A DNA stretch of 63,850 nucleotides from Deltaproteobacteria bacterium (GTDB lineage Bacteria > Desulfobacterota > Desulfomonilia > UBA1062). The stretch covers positions 1-63,850 of the forward strand of contig JAHDQN010000032.1 of assembly GCA_018433775.1 (NCBI GenBank), read 5' to 3'. The notes under the pieces are model-generated. The model saw only the letters and a program-made list of their open reading frames with translations, did not search any database and was not told the DNA's origin. The position numbers were made by a program, and so were the translations under genes. Of this stretch, positions 18,679 through 28,574 are shown piece by piece; the stretch's first letter is position 1; each line of letters starts with the position of its first letter.

Positions 18679-19128
18679 GTGAAAAATATGTATTCTCATA
18701 ACCGCATCGTCATCATGGCATGTACGGCCGCGATGTTCCTGCTGGGCAATGCATCATACAGCCGTGCGGACGATGTGATCGGTCTGGTCATGAATGATTG
18801 GCATTCGTCGGATATCAGCGGAACGATAATGCATGTAGGCACCAATCCCGACAGTATCGTGGTGAACGAGACGCGAATATTTCTTGCCGATACCACCAGA
18901 GGCGGGAAAAGATGTGGCACAAAGGTGGTGGATATCTACGGACGTGAGACCGGCAGAAACGCCCTCAGGAGCGGAAAAGTCGTGTATGTGAAGGTGGGCG
19001 CGGCCATGGACCCTGAGAAGGATGCCGAATATGTGGTGGCAAAGGAGATATATCTTCTCCCCCGCGGAATGAGCAGAAAAGAGTTGAAAAACAAGGGCAT
19101 CCCCACCGGGCCCACCACTCCGTGGTGA
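18679..19128 (+). CDS. Small exported protein of unknown function at the end of the pilus operon
   Basis: The GTG at 18679 has AAGGAG 6 nt upstream; an ATG three codons later is the alternative. The 149-aa product has a signal peptide of about 30 residues (MACTAAMFLLGNASYSRA) and a predicted beta-rich body with VINETRIF-like and KVVYVKVG strands, like small OB-type periplasmic domains. A single cysteine lies in GKRCGTK. I recognise no named family. Its place 17 nt after pilY1 and just before the terminator suggests a role in pilus biogenesis or PilY1 stability. Confidence 0.75.
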   Translation: MKNMYSHNRIVIMACTAAMFLLGNASYSRADDVIGLVMNDWHSSDISGTIMHVGTNPDSIVVNETRIFLADTTRGGKRCGTKVVDIYGRETGRNALRSGKVVYVKVGAAMDPEKDAEYVVAKEIYLLPRGMSRKELKNKGIPTGPTTPW

Positions 19129-19166
19129 AACCGTTCAGAAAACGATTGGGGAGGCAGATTCATCTC

Positions 19167-19202
19167 ATGCCCCGCCGGCTGCGGCGGGGCATTGCTTTTT
19201 TA
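19167..19202 (+). terminator. Rho-independent terminator of the pilus operon
   Basis: A perfect 11-bp GC-rich stem (ATGCCCCGCCG paired with CGGCGGGGCAT, loop GCTG) at 19167-19192 is followed by TGCTTTTTT. It ends the plus-strand operon. On the minus strand no T-run follows, so it acts in one direction. Confidence 0.92.
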
Positions 19203-19255
19203 TCTGCAACCGTCCGGTAACTTGAGAGCGGAAAGAAGGTCTGGATAAGAACCCC

Positions 19256-20371
19256 TCAGTTCTGAAGGATCCGGATATACGCGGCTTCGTTCTCCACCAG
19301 GATGTCGGCCTTGGCGATCTGCCTGCGCTTGAGGTTCTCCATGGCATCGAAGAGGCTGCCCTTGATCTCCATGACATGGCAGATGGAGTGGCCGTGGATA
19401 CCTGTGATGCTGATCCGGGAGACCCCCTCGACGGACATGAGCGCATTGATCATGGACTGGTAGGTGACATAGTCGCTTATCCCTTCGACGCAGAGGGTTT
19501 TCTTCATCACGCCGGGGCTCTCGCTCAAAATCCGCTTGCTGATTCCCGCCCGCACGGGCCTGATGATCTCATCGATCATGAGCGAGTTCATGACCTCGGT
19601 CGAGAAGTCTCCCCTGCGGGAAACAGACCATGATGAGATCACCGCGCCAGAGACCACATCGACCAGAGAGACCTCGAACAGGCACTCGTACAGGGTGTCG
19701 AGAACCGGGGTGTAGGCAATGGTTCCGGTGATGAGCATATCCGCCCCCAGGGCATGGGCCGAGTCCAGGGGATCGGGCTGGTAATGGGCTGCGCCCTGCT
19801 GTTTACCGGGGCTGATCACGTTCTCTCCAAGACGGCTCAATTCCCGCCCGAACTGTGACTCGAATGGGGAGTAGGCCTTGCCCGCCTTGCCCGCCTTGCC
19901 CGCCCACCATTCATAGGGGGCTTCGTTGCCCGGTTCCAGATATGAGATCGCCAGGAGCACCCTGGACCGGTGCGCCCGGGGGACGGTCAGGGCCCGCGAG
20001 TGGAGCCACTGCCTCAGCGAATCGTCGTCGATCTTGACATCGACGCTGAGCTGGAGGACGTCTCCCTGCCGGGCCCGAGAGGTGATCTGGTACTGGAGGA
20101 TGTCCTGCATTCTCCTGGATGCGGTATACTCGGGAAGCAGCTGCATGAGATCTGCAACCGAGCTGTCGGGAACAAACCGCAGGGAAGCCTGCAGGGCCGC
20201 CTTCGCAAAAGAGTCGTCCAGCGCACGCTGCTCTGCCTGCGCGAGATTGTCTTTCTCGATGGACCCCAGGCCATAGACCGTAATGGTAGTATCACCTCTG
20301 CAAATAAGAGGTGTGGTGATCAAGAAAAAAAGAGAGATGATACAGGTCGCTGTCTTGCGGTGAATCCTCAT
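19256..20371 (-). CDS. Exported FlgT-like protein of unknown role, coupled to hfq
   Basis: A 371-aa protein with a signal peptide (cleavage near residue 26, LICRG). The N-terminal part (TITVYGLGSIEKDNLAQAEQRALDDSFAKA in outline) resembles the N-terminal domain of FlgT and related LPP20-like outer-surface proteins. A mid-region (ALGADMLITGTIAY) is like the TolB/CsgG-type second domain of that family. A triple AGK repeat at about 166-174 comes from three tandem 9-bp copies at 19875-19901. The start codon overlaps the hfq stop as ATGA. A flagellar role is not shown, since no flagellar gene is near. Confidence 0.7.
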   Translation of the reverse strand: MRIHRKTATCIISLFFLITTPLICRGDTTITVYGLGSIEKDNLAQAEQRALDDSFAKAALQASLRFVPDSSVADLMQLLPEYTASRRMQDILQYQITSRARQGDVLQLSVDVKIDDDSLRQWLHSRALTVPRAHRSRVLLAISYLEPGNEAPYEWWAGKAGKAGKAYSPFESQFGRELSRLGENVISPGKQQGAAHYQPDPLDSAHALGADMLITGTIAYTPVLDTLYECLFEVSLVDVVSGAVISSWSVSRRGDFSTEVMNSLMIDEIIRPVRAGISKRILSESPGVMKKTLCVEGISDYVTYQSMINALMSVEGVSRISITGIHGHSICHVMEIKGSLFDAMENLKRRQIAKADILVENEAAYIRILQN

Positions 20372-20604
20372 CCTGCCAGAAAATCTTTCAGTTTTGAGTT
20401 CGTCTCGGACGGCTCGATGCTCGCTACGGCATGCTTGTAGATGAGTATCGGCTTGTCGGTCTGGATAAGAATGCAGAACGGGTCGAAACTCTTGACAAAT
20501 CCCTCGACCTTATCCTTGTCGACGAGAGTCACTACAATGGGGACCCTTTCCTTACGCGCCTGATTAAGGAACTGGTCCTGCACATTAAATACAACCTTAC
20601 CCAT
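20368..20604 (-). CDS. hfq: RNA-binding protein Hfq
   Basis: A 78-aa protein matching Hfq over its whole Sm fold: NVQDQFLNQARKE (Sm1 region), GFVKSFDPFCILI and the Sm2 IYKHAVASIEP, where KHA is the YKHA motif. There is no long C-terminal tail. A GGAGG lies 8 nt before the ATG. Hfq forms a hexamer that pairs small RNAs with messages. It is the first gene of a two-gene operon divergent from ligA. The usual partner miaA lies 24 kb away. Confidence 0.95.
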   Translation of the reverse strand: MGKVVFNVQDQFLNQARKERVPIVVTLVDKDKVEGFVKSFDPFCILIQTDKPILIYKHAVASIEPSETNSKLKDFLAG

Positions 20605-20687
20605 TGCAACCTCCTTATGGCTCGTGGTGTGTTTTTTTGTTGTCGCGCTAACGTCTATATATTGTATTAATCATAATGATCTTTTGA

Positions 20688-22796
<2,109 letters not shown>

Positions 22797-22799
22797 AAG

Positions 22800-23072
22800 G
22801 TGAAGGCCCTTCATATAACCATATACGGGATCGTTCAGGGCGTCTGGTTCCGGGCGACCACCAGGGAACAGGCACAGCGGCTCGGGGTGATCGGATGGGT
22901 GAGGAATACGCCCGACGGAGCGGTGGAGGCCCGCATGCAGGGAGACGATGGTCCGGTCGACGCACTCCTTGCCTGGTGCCGCCAGGGCCCCCCCGGGGCA
23001 CGGGTGGAGAAGATCAAAGCTGTCGAAGTGGAGCCTGAAAAAGGCATTCAGGGATTCCGTATCCTCTATTGA
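22800..23072 (+). CDS. acyP: Acylphosphatase
   Basis: A 90-aa protein with a GTG start 3 nt after the ligA stop. The catalytic arginine (GVWFRATT, Arg18) and asparagine (GWVRNTPDG, Asn36) of acylphosphatases are present and the length is normal. It hydrolyses carboxyl-phosphate bonds. It is placed with ligA by distance. Confidence 0.93.
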   Translation: MKALHITIYGIVQGVWFRATTREQAQRLGVIGWVRNTPDGAVEARMQGDDGPVDALLAWCRQGPPGARVEKIKAVEVEPEKGIQGFRILY

Positions 23073-23251
23073 AGGTGAAGCCGCCCTTTTCACATGATCT
23101 TCATGGAAACCCGGATCGTCATCGGCAGCTGCATCACGGCTGTAACCCGGGCCGTCGTCGAGTCGCGTTTCATGAAGCCGCATTGCAGGACGGCAAGGTC
23201 CCGGACTTTTTCTACTTGCACGAACATGAACTTTATTATATGAGTTCCACG

Positions 23252-23289
23252 CTCCTTGCTCCGGACAGGGGCTACAAAACCATAAGGAG
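23252..23289 (+). promoter_or_regulatory. Possible rpsF leader hairpin that hides the Shine-Dalgarno sequence
   Basis: CTCCTT at 23252-23257 is exactly complementary to the AAGGAG ribosome-binding site of rpsF at 23284-23289. Directly stacked on it, GCTCC (23258-23262) can pair with GGGGC (23268-23272), leaving CCGG at the loop side. The known S6:S18 autoregulatory leader in many bacteria presents a CCG element next to such a stem. This is a candidate for that control; the structure is not a full match to a described consensus that I can verify. Confidence 0.4.
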
Positions 23290-23295
23290 GATACA

Positions 23296-23763
23296 ATGGA
23301 TCTCTACGAGATAATGTTCATCCAGAACCCGGATCTCGGGGAAGAAGACCACGAGAAGCTCTTCACCCGTTTCAGGAACACTGTTTCAAAAAACGGCGGC
23401 GAGATCATCAACACACAAGACCAGGGGATAAAGAGCCTCGCCTTCAAGATTCAGAAGCGTTCAAGAGGCCGTTACTTCCTCGTTCACCTCGAGGGTCCGG
23501 GATCCATGGTCTCAGAGCTCGAGCGTTTCATGAGGCTTGATGAGAACGTCTTGCGGTTCGTGACGATCAAGCTCGACAGCCATGTCACCCGGGAAGATCT
23601 GATGCCCAAGGCCGCTCCCGAGGCTGAGCCGGCGGCAGAGGCCTCTTCAGAGGCCGCACCTGCAGCCGAGGCCACATCAGAGGTCGCACCTGCACCAGAG
23701 GTTGCGCCGGCAGCCGAGACCGAACCGGCAGCCGAGACCAAAGAAGAGGAGGGGGGAGAATAA
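23296..23763 (+). CDS. rpsF: Ribosomal protein S6 with a long Ala/Glu/Pro tail
   Basis: Residues 1-103 are a normal S6 ([25 protein letters not shown]). Residues 104-155 form an added low-complexity tail of Ala, Glu, Pro, Ser and Thr in repeated units ([23 protein letters not shown]). E. coli S6 also has a glutamate-rich tail, extended by RimK, but this one is much longer. S6 binds S18 on the platform of the 30S subunit. The stop overlaps rpsR as TAATG. Confidence 0.96.
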   Translation: MDLYEIMFIQNPDLGEEDHEKLFTRFRNTVSKNGGEIINTQDQGIKSLAFKIQKRSRGRYFLVHLEGPGSMVSELERFMRLDENVLRFVTIKLDSHVTREDLMPKAAPEAEPAAEASSEAAPAAEATSEVAPAPEVAPAAETEPAAETKEEEGGE

Positions 23764-24008
23764 TGCAGCGCCGACACGGTAATCCGAGAAGAAGCTATTA
23801 TAAAAGAAAAACGTGCAGATTCTGCGAAGACAAGAGTATCAAGATCGATTACAAAAACTCGGGCATGCTCCGTGATTTCATCACCGAACGGGGGAAGATT
23901 CTGCCGAGAAGGATCACCGGAACCTGTTCGCGGCATCAGCGGCAGCTGGCGGTGGAGATAAAGAGGGCGCGGATCATGGCTCTCTTACCATTTTCCGTTC
24001 ACGATTGA
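23763..24008 (+). CDS. rpsR: Ribosomal protein S18
   Basis: An 81-aa S18 with the typical core ([29 protein letters not shown]) and two CxxC-like cysteines (Cys18 and Cys21). It pairs with S6 on the 30S platform. Translation starts at the ATG that overlaps the rpsF stop by one base. Confidence 0.97.
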   Translation: MQRRHGNPRRSYYKRKTCRFCEDKSIKIDYKNSGMLRDFITERGKILPRRITGTCSRHQRQLAVEIKRARIMALLPFSVHD

Positions 24009-24012
24009 GAAC

Positions 24013-24933
24013 ATGCCTCTGACGCAGAGAGGCCCAAAGACCCTGCTGATCACTACCGGGGTCTTTCTTTTTATCGGGGTTCTGATCATTGCCGCAACGG
24101 CGCAGGCTCTGCCTTTTGCGCTTTTTGTGCCCGCTCTGTATGCAGTCTTTTTCGATCGGGTGCATCCCTGGTTCAAGTTTATTCTGGCGGCGGTCATCCC
24201 CGTCACCTTCATCCTGGCACCGGGATTCATCGAGGGTGTGGTCCTGTACGCGTCTCTCATTGCATGCGGATTTCTGATACGCAGGTTCCTGACCAGCCGG
24301 AACGCGGGAATGGCGGTCTTCGCGCCGTCATGCCTGATGTTCTTCCTCTTCGTGCTGAGCGTCTGGATCATGTCCATGCAGGAGGGGGTCTCGTTCCAGA
24401 CCATTGTTTCCCGATGGGTCGGGGAGGTCATGAAGCAGGTCGCTCTCGTGTACAACCAGATCCTGTCCCCCGGAGACCTTGCCGAGTTCAGGGTGAGCAG
24501 GTCCGCCATGGAGACCCGGATCGCCCAGCTCTTCTGGGGGATCATTGCATCCTCGGTCATGAGCGTCATGTGGCTCAATGTTCTCGTCGCCGCCCAAGTG
24601 ACAAAGACGGTCAGACTGCGACACTGGAAGGGCCCGGATTGGATGGTGGGTTTTTTTATCATCGCCGGTTTCTTCATCCTGGTGAATTACGACGCGATAC
24701 GGATCCTTGGGCTCAATCTCATGATCGTGGTGTCGCAGATCTACTTCTTCCAGGGGCTGGCGATCGTGGCTGCCTTTCTGACCGGTTACAACTGGTCGAA
24801 GGTCGTAAGATGGGTTATTTACATATTGATTTTGAGCCAGATATATATCATGATTGCGGTAACAGCGCTTGGATTGTTTGATACCTGGTTCAATTTCAGG
24901 AACAGGATAAGAAGCTCAGAAGGAGAAAGATAA
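24013..24933 (+). CDS. DUF2232 (YybS-like) membrane protein
   Basis: A 306-aa protein with about eight predicted transmembrane segments, including WFKFILAAVIPVTFILAPG and YILILSQIYIMIAVTALG. A polar middle segment contains the QILSPGDLAEFR sequence. The place between rpsR and rplI is where DUF2232 genes lie in many deltaproteobacteria and clostridia, so I assign the family from both topology and position. The function is unknown; a role in cell-envelope or small-molecule transport has been suggested only by fold. Confidence 0.85.
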   Translation: MPLTQRGPKTLLITTGVFLFIGVLIIAATAQALPFALFVPALYAVFFDRVHPWFKFILAAVIPVTFILAPGFIEGVVLYASLIACGFLIRRFLTSRNAGMAVFAPSCLMFFLFVLSVWIMSMQEGVSFQTIVSRWVGEVMKQVALVYNQILSPGDLAEFRVSRSAMETRIAQLFWGIIASSVMSVMWLNVLVAAQVTKTVRLRHWKGPDWMVGFFIIAGFFILVNYDAIRILGLNLMIVVSQIYFFQGLAIVAAFLTGYNWSKVVRWVIYILILSQIYIMIAVTALGLFDTWFNFRNRIRSSEGER

Positions 24934-24934
24934 C

Positions 24935-25387
24935 ATGAAGGTAGTGCTGCTGGAAACGATTGAAGGTATTGGGAGTGTCGGACAAGAGGTGAAGGTGAAA
25001 GACGGATACGCACGGAATTTCCTGATTCCCAAGGGTCTTGCGCTCATGGCGTCCGACAAGAACATCAAGGCCTTCAAAGATAAAATAGAGTCCAGGATCA
25101 AGTCCGAGGCAAAATCCAAGGAGCATGCGCAGAAGTTCGCCGAGCAGCTCGAGTCAGTCTCACTCAACTATTCCATGAAGACCGGCCAGGAGGGCAAGCT
25201 CTTCGGCTCCATCACGCCCGCACACATCTTTGATTCGCTCAAGGAGAAAGGCTTCGAGGTGGACAAAAAGAAGATCGTGCTTCCGGAGCCCATCCGCCAT
25301 GTGGGGACGCACGAGGTGACGGTCAGGCTCTATCCCGGGGTCAACGCGCAGCTCAAGATCGAGGTATCAGCAGAGAACGAGGAATAG
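24935..25387 (+). CDS. rplI: Ribosomal protein L9
   Basis: A 150-aa L9 of normal length. The N-terminal RNA-binding domain (MKVVLLETIEGIGSVGQEVKVKDGYARNFLIPKG in outline), the long connecting helix (about 40-75) and the C-terminal domain are all present. An AGAAGGAGAAAG site precedes the ATG. It lies in the S6-S18-L9-DnaB operon. Confidence 0.97.
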   Translation: MKVVLLETIEGIGSVGQEVKVKDGYARNFLIPKGLALMASDKNIKAFKDKIESRIKSEAKSKEHAQKFAEQLESVSLNYSMKTGQEGKLFGSITPAHIFDSLKEKGFEVDKKKIVLPEPIRHVGTHEVTVRLYPGVNAQLKIEVSAENEE

Positions 25388-25391
25388 CCGG

Positions 25392-26741
25392 ATGGAGAAC
25401 GCTTCGCCGGTTCTGCCTCACAACAAAGAAGCAGAAGAGTACCTTCTCGGTGGAGTGCTGCTGGAGAACTCCTCACTCGATCTGATCTCCGAGATCATCT
25501 CTCCGGATGATTTCTATGCGGAGCGGCATCGCATCATATATGAGGAGATGCTGCGGCTCGTGGACAAGGGACTGCCTATCGATCTGGTCTCCCTGACCGA
25601 GGCCGTCGAGAGTAACGGCCGGCAGGACAAGGTAGGAGGCGCGAGCTACATCGCCCAGCTCGCCGACCGCATACCCACGACCGCCAACATCGAGTATTAT
25701 GCGCGGCTCATCCGCGACAAAGCTATTCTGCGCTCGCTCATCGTCGGTGCGGGAGAGATCGTCAAGAGCGCCCGGAACCCCGGAGAGGAGGTTCCTATGG
25801 TGCTTGAGTATGCCGAGCAGATCATCTTTGACATCAACAAGCAGATCAAGAACAAGAAGGGCGGGCTGATCAAGGTAGGGGTTCCGCTTCAGGACATGTA
25901 CCACAACCTCAGCCGGATGGCCAAAGGAGAGATCGACGAGGGGGTGGTTCCCACCGGGTTCATCGATCTCGACAACTTTCTGCTCGGAGGGCTGCACTCT
26001 TCCGATATCGTCATCATCGCCGCCAGGCCCTCCATGGGGAAGACCTCTCTGGCCATGAACATCGCGCAGTATGTCGCAGTGACCGAGCAGCTGCCGGTGG
26101 CGGTATTCTCCCTTGAGATGGGAGTGGAGCAGTTGGTACTCAGGATGCTCGCCGCAGAGGCGCAAATCAATCAGAGTTTGGTGAGATCCGCATCCTCTCT
26201 GTCACTCCTGAAAAAAGAAGACTGGAGCAATCTCCTGAATGCATCGGGAATTCTCTCGGAAGCGCCCTTATATATCGACGATACGCCCGGGATATCTCCC
26301 ATGGAGATACGCGGCAAGCTGCGGAGACTCGCCGCTCAGGAAGACATCCGGCTCGTGGTGATAGACTACCTGCAGCTCATGACTGCCTCGCGTTCCCGTT
26401 CCGATTCGAGAGAACAGGAGATATCGGAGATTTCCCGGAGCCTCAAGGCCATTGCAAAAGAGTTCGGCATACCGGTCGTGGCGCTGAGCCAGCTCAATCG
26501 CAGGGTTGAGGAAAGGCAGAACAAGCGGCCCCAGATGGCCGATCTGAGAGAGTCCGGCGCAATCGAGCAGGACGCGGATATCATCTGTTTTATCTACCGG
26601 GATGAAGTCTACAACCCCGACACCCCGGACAAGGGCATCGCAGAGCTCCTCATCGCCAAACACCGCAACGGCCCCACCGGAGAGATCAAGCTGTCCTGGA
26701 GACCGGAGCTGACCAAGTTCGAGTCACACTCGAACCGTTAG
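25392..26741 (+). CDS. dnaB: Replicative DNA helicase DnaB
   Basis: A 449-aa hexameric helicase. The N-terminal helical domain (LPHNKEAEEYLLGGVLLE) leads to the RecA-like motor with a Walker A (ARPSMGKTSLA, about 213-223), a Walker B (LVVIDYLQLM) and the SQLNRRVEER motif. No intein or insertion is present. It starts 4 nt after the L9 stop. Confidence 0.97.
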   Translation: MENASPVLPHNKEAEEYLLGGVLLENSSLDLISEIISPDDFYAERHRIIYEEMLRLVDKGLPIDLVSLTEAVESNGRQDKVGGASYIAQLADRIPTTANIEYYARLIRDKAILRSLIVGAGEIVKSARNPGEEVPMVLEYAEQIIFDINKQIKNKKGGLIKVGVPLQDMYHNLSRMAKGEIDEGVVPTGFIDLDNFLLGGLHSSDIVIIAARPSMGKTSLAMNIAQYVAVTEQLPVAVFSLEMGVEQLVLRMLAAEAQINQSLVRSASSLSLLKKEDWSNLLNASGILSEAPLYIDDTPGISPMEIRGKLRRLAAQEDIRLVVIDYLQLMTASRSRSDSREQEISEISRSLKAIAKEFGIPVVALSQLNRRVEERQNKRPQMADLRESGAIEQDADIICFIYRDEVYNPDTPDKGIAELLIAKHRNGPTGEIKLSWRPELTKFESHSNR

Positions 26742-26794
26742 TCAGGCCTGTACATCCCGCCGCCAATCGAACCATCTCTCTTCGGAGCTGTTCC

Positions 26795-26817
26795 CCTCCA
26801 TGTCCCTGCCATGGAGG
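26795..26817. repeat. Inverted repeat downstream of dnaB
   Basis: CCTCCATG (26795-26802) and CATGGAGG (26810-26817) form a perfect 8-bp stem with a 7-nt loop in the 150-nt gap between the convergent dnaB and sigma-factor genes. No T-run follows on either strand. A second, weak CCCG/CGGG stem at 26874-26886 runs into TGTTTTTA and could be the real dnaB terminator. Neither is certain. Confidence 0.4.
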
Positions 26818-26891
26818 ACCTGTCCGGGCAATCACCTGTTGCACGCCATGCTGCTGCGGGACAGTCTCCTATCCCCGGTGCTCGGGTGTTT

Positions 26892-27653
26892 TTAGAATCT
26901 TTGTCTGCGGATGGGGTAGGCATGGCAGATATCGATGTCCTCTGCCAGAACCTCGCGTTCTCTCTCCATGGCGGTTCTCATCCGCTGGAGCGAACGCAAC
27001 TCGATCTGACGGACCCGTTCTCTGGTGACCCCGATCTCGGTGGCAATGTCCTTGAGTGTTGCGGGAGGATCGTGGAAAAAGCGTTTTTCTATGATGTATA
27101 CTTCCCGTTTCGTGAGGATCGGCGGGTCTGAAGACAGAAGCTTCAAAAGATAGACATGCCGCTCTTTCAGCGCATAGTGGTCATCCTGGTCCGGCCCCTG
27201 GTAGAGCAGGTGGTCCAGGAGGACCTCTTCGTTGCTTTCGGCATCCCCGGAGATGGTACTGTCCAGAGAGACGAGACCTTTCGCATGGGTAAGCCTTCCG
27301 GTGTGCACCTGATAGCTCTTGTGGATAAAGTTCTTTATATAGGCCTTTATCCACCAGATGGCATAGCAGATGAACCGGACCCCCATGCCGGGATCAAACC
27401 TGGTCAGCGCCTTGACCAGGCCCATGTTCCCTTCCTGTACGATCTCGAGCGGGCTGTAACCGAGGTGAAAATACGGATGCGCGATCTTGACAACGAAACG
27501 GAGATTTGCAGTGATGATGGTGTGGCCGGCCTCGATGTCTCCCTGTTGGTACTGCCTGGCGAGATCGAGCTCTTCTTCCGGGGTGAGTAACTCGTAATCC
27601 TTGATTCTCTTTGTGTAGAGCTCTAAATCAGAACAAGAATACAGACTCCCCAT
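26892..27653 (-). CDS. RpoH-like sigma-70 family sigma factor
   Basis: I start at the ATG at 27653, which has AAAGGAGGG 5 nt upstream; the open frame reaches 6 codons further. The 253-aa protein has region 2 with the core-binding and -10 recognition signatures (ANLRFVVKIA, EIVQEGNMGLVKALTRFDP, ICYAIWWIKAYIKNFI) and a region 4 helix-turn-helix (TLKDIATEIGVTRERVRQIE). Region 1.1 is absent and the length fits sigma-32. The WWIKAYIKNFI segment is typical of RpoH. A heat-shock or other alternative role is likely. Confidence 0.85.
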   Translation of the reverse strand: MGSLYSCSDLELYTKRIKDYELLTPEEELDLARQYQQGDIEAGHTIITANLRFVVKIAHPYFHLGYSPLEIVQEGNMGLVKALTRFDPGMGVRFICYAIWWIKAYIKNFIHKSYQVHTGRLTHAKGLVSLDSTISGDAESNEEVLLDHLLYQGPDQDDHYALKERHVYLLKLLSSDPPILTKREVYIIEKRFFHDPPATLKDIATEIGVTRERVRQIELRSLQRMRTAMEREREVLAEDIDICHAYPIRRQRF

Positions 27654-27692
27654 AGACCCTCCTTTCAACAAAAAAAGGACGCGATCTTTACA

Positions 27693-27722
27693 AAGTTACC
27701 TGATATATTTCACAGATGTCAA
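27693..27722 (-). promoter_or_regulatory. Likely sigma-70 promoter of the sigma-factor gene
   Basis: On the minus strand TTGACA (complement of 27717-27722) is followed after 18 nt by TAACTT (complement of 27693-27698), about 40 nt before the start codon. The -35 is perfect and the -10 is moderate. Confidence 0.4.
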
Positions 27723-27822
27723 GGGCAATATGGGAGAAGAGTAAATTCATGATTAGTCTATGGTAGGTTACAAATCATGATATCCGCCGGAGCCTGTATA
27801 TAACTTTCTCAAAACTGAGACA

Positions 27823-28458
27823 TCATTCACAATCCTGGTTTTGCGGCATCTGAGGCCTGTTTTTTCTCCTTGCCAGAAATTGGCAGATGTAGATGGCCAG
27901 AAGCACGACGATCCCCGCGATGAGTGCGAGCGTAGCATGGTGGGAATACTGCTTCACGAGCGCCATATTGTTCCCTACCAGGTATCCGATCCACGCCAGC
28001 ACCACGACCCAGATGCCCGCTCCCAGGGCGGTGTAGAGAGAGAACTTCAGAAGGTTCATCCTGGCAAGACCCGCAGGAAAGGATATGTACTGGCGGATGC
28101 CGGGAATGAGCCGGCAGACGAAAGTGCTGACCTCACCATGGTCGAAGAAGAATCGATCGACCTTCTGGAATCGCTCGGGGGTCAGAAAAAAATATTTTCC
28201 ATATTTTGTGAGCAGGGGCCTGCCGAGCCACAGGGCGATCAGATAGTTGAAGAGCGCCCCCAGGAGGCTTCCCAGGATTCCACAGAGGACCACCAGGTAG
28301 ATATTCATCTGCCCCTGGGAGGCGAGATAGCCTGCAGGCGGCACCACTACCTCGCTGGGGAAGGGGAAGAAGGAGCTTTCGAGGAACATCAGTGCGATGA
28401 TACCGGGGTATCCCAATCTTCCGATGGTCTCTACCAGCCAGGCTATGATCTGTTCCAT
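27823..28458 (-). CDS. DedA-family (SNARE-associated) membrane protein
   Basis: A 211-aa protein with about five membrane segments. The DedA signature is clear: [43 protein letters not shown], and the conserved arginine region [19 protein letters not shown]. DedA proteins recycle or flip undecaprenyl phosphate and other lipids and support proton homeostasis. The C-terminus is basic and cytoplasmic. No Shine-Dalgarno sequence is visible before the ATG; a TATATA box at 28469-28474 is only 10 nt upstream, so the message may be nearly leaderless. Confidence 0.92.
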   Translation of the reverse strand: MEQIIAWLVETIGRLGYPGIIALMFLESSFFPFPSEVVVPPAGYLASQGQMNIYLVVLCGILGSLLGALFNYLIALWLGRPLLTKYGKYFFLTPERFQKVDRFFFDHGEVSTFVCRLIPGIRQYISFPAGLARMNLLKFSLYTALGAGIWVVVLAWIGYLVGNNMALVKQYSHHATLALIAGIVVLLAIYICQFLARRKNRPQMPQNQDCE

Positions 28459-28574
28459 AACGGCGCACTATATAAGAAGAAGATTACCGTTGCAATATTT
28501 GCATTATGTGATTACATTCGTGACAAGAGAAAAGCATGCATTTCCCGTGCGTGTCGTTTTGACAATCTATCAAG
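28459..28574. other. Divergent promoter region, dedA and RNA methyltransferase
   Basis: These 116 nt contain no gene and must hold promoters for both directions. On the minus strand TTGCAA (28490-28495) and TATATA (28469-28474) are 15 nt apart, shorter than optimal. On the plus strand TTTTGACAAT lies only 20 nt from the start codon and cannot be a normal -35 for it. Confidence 0.35.
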
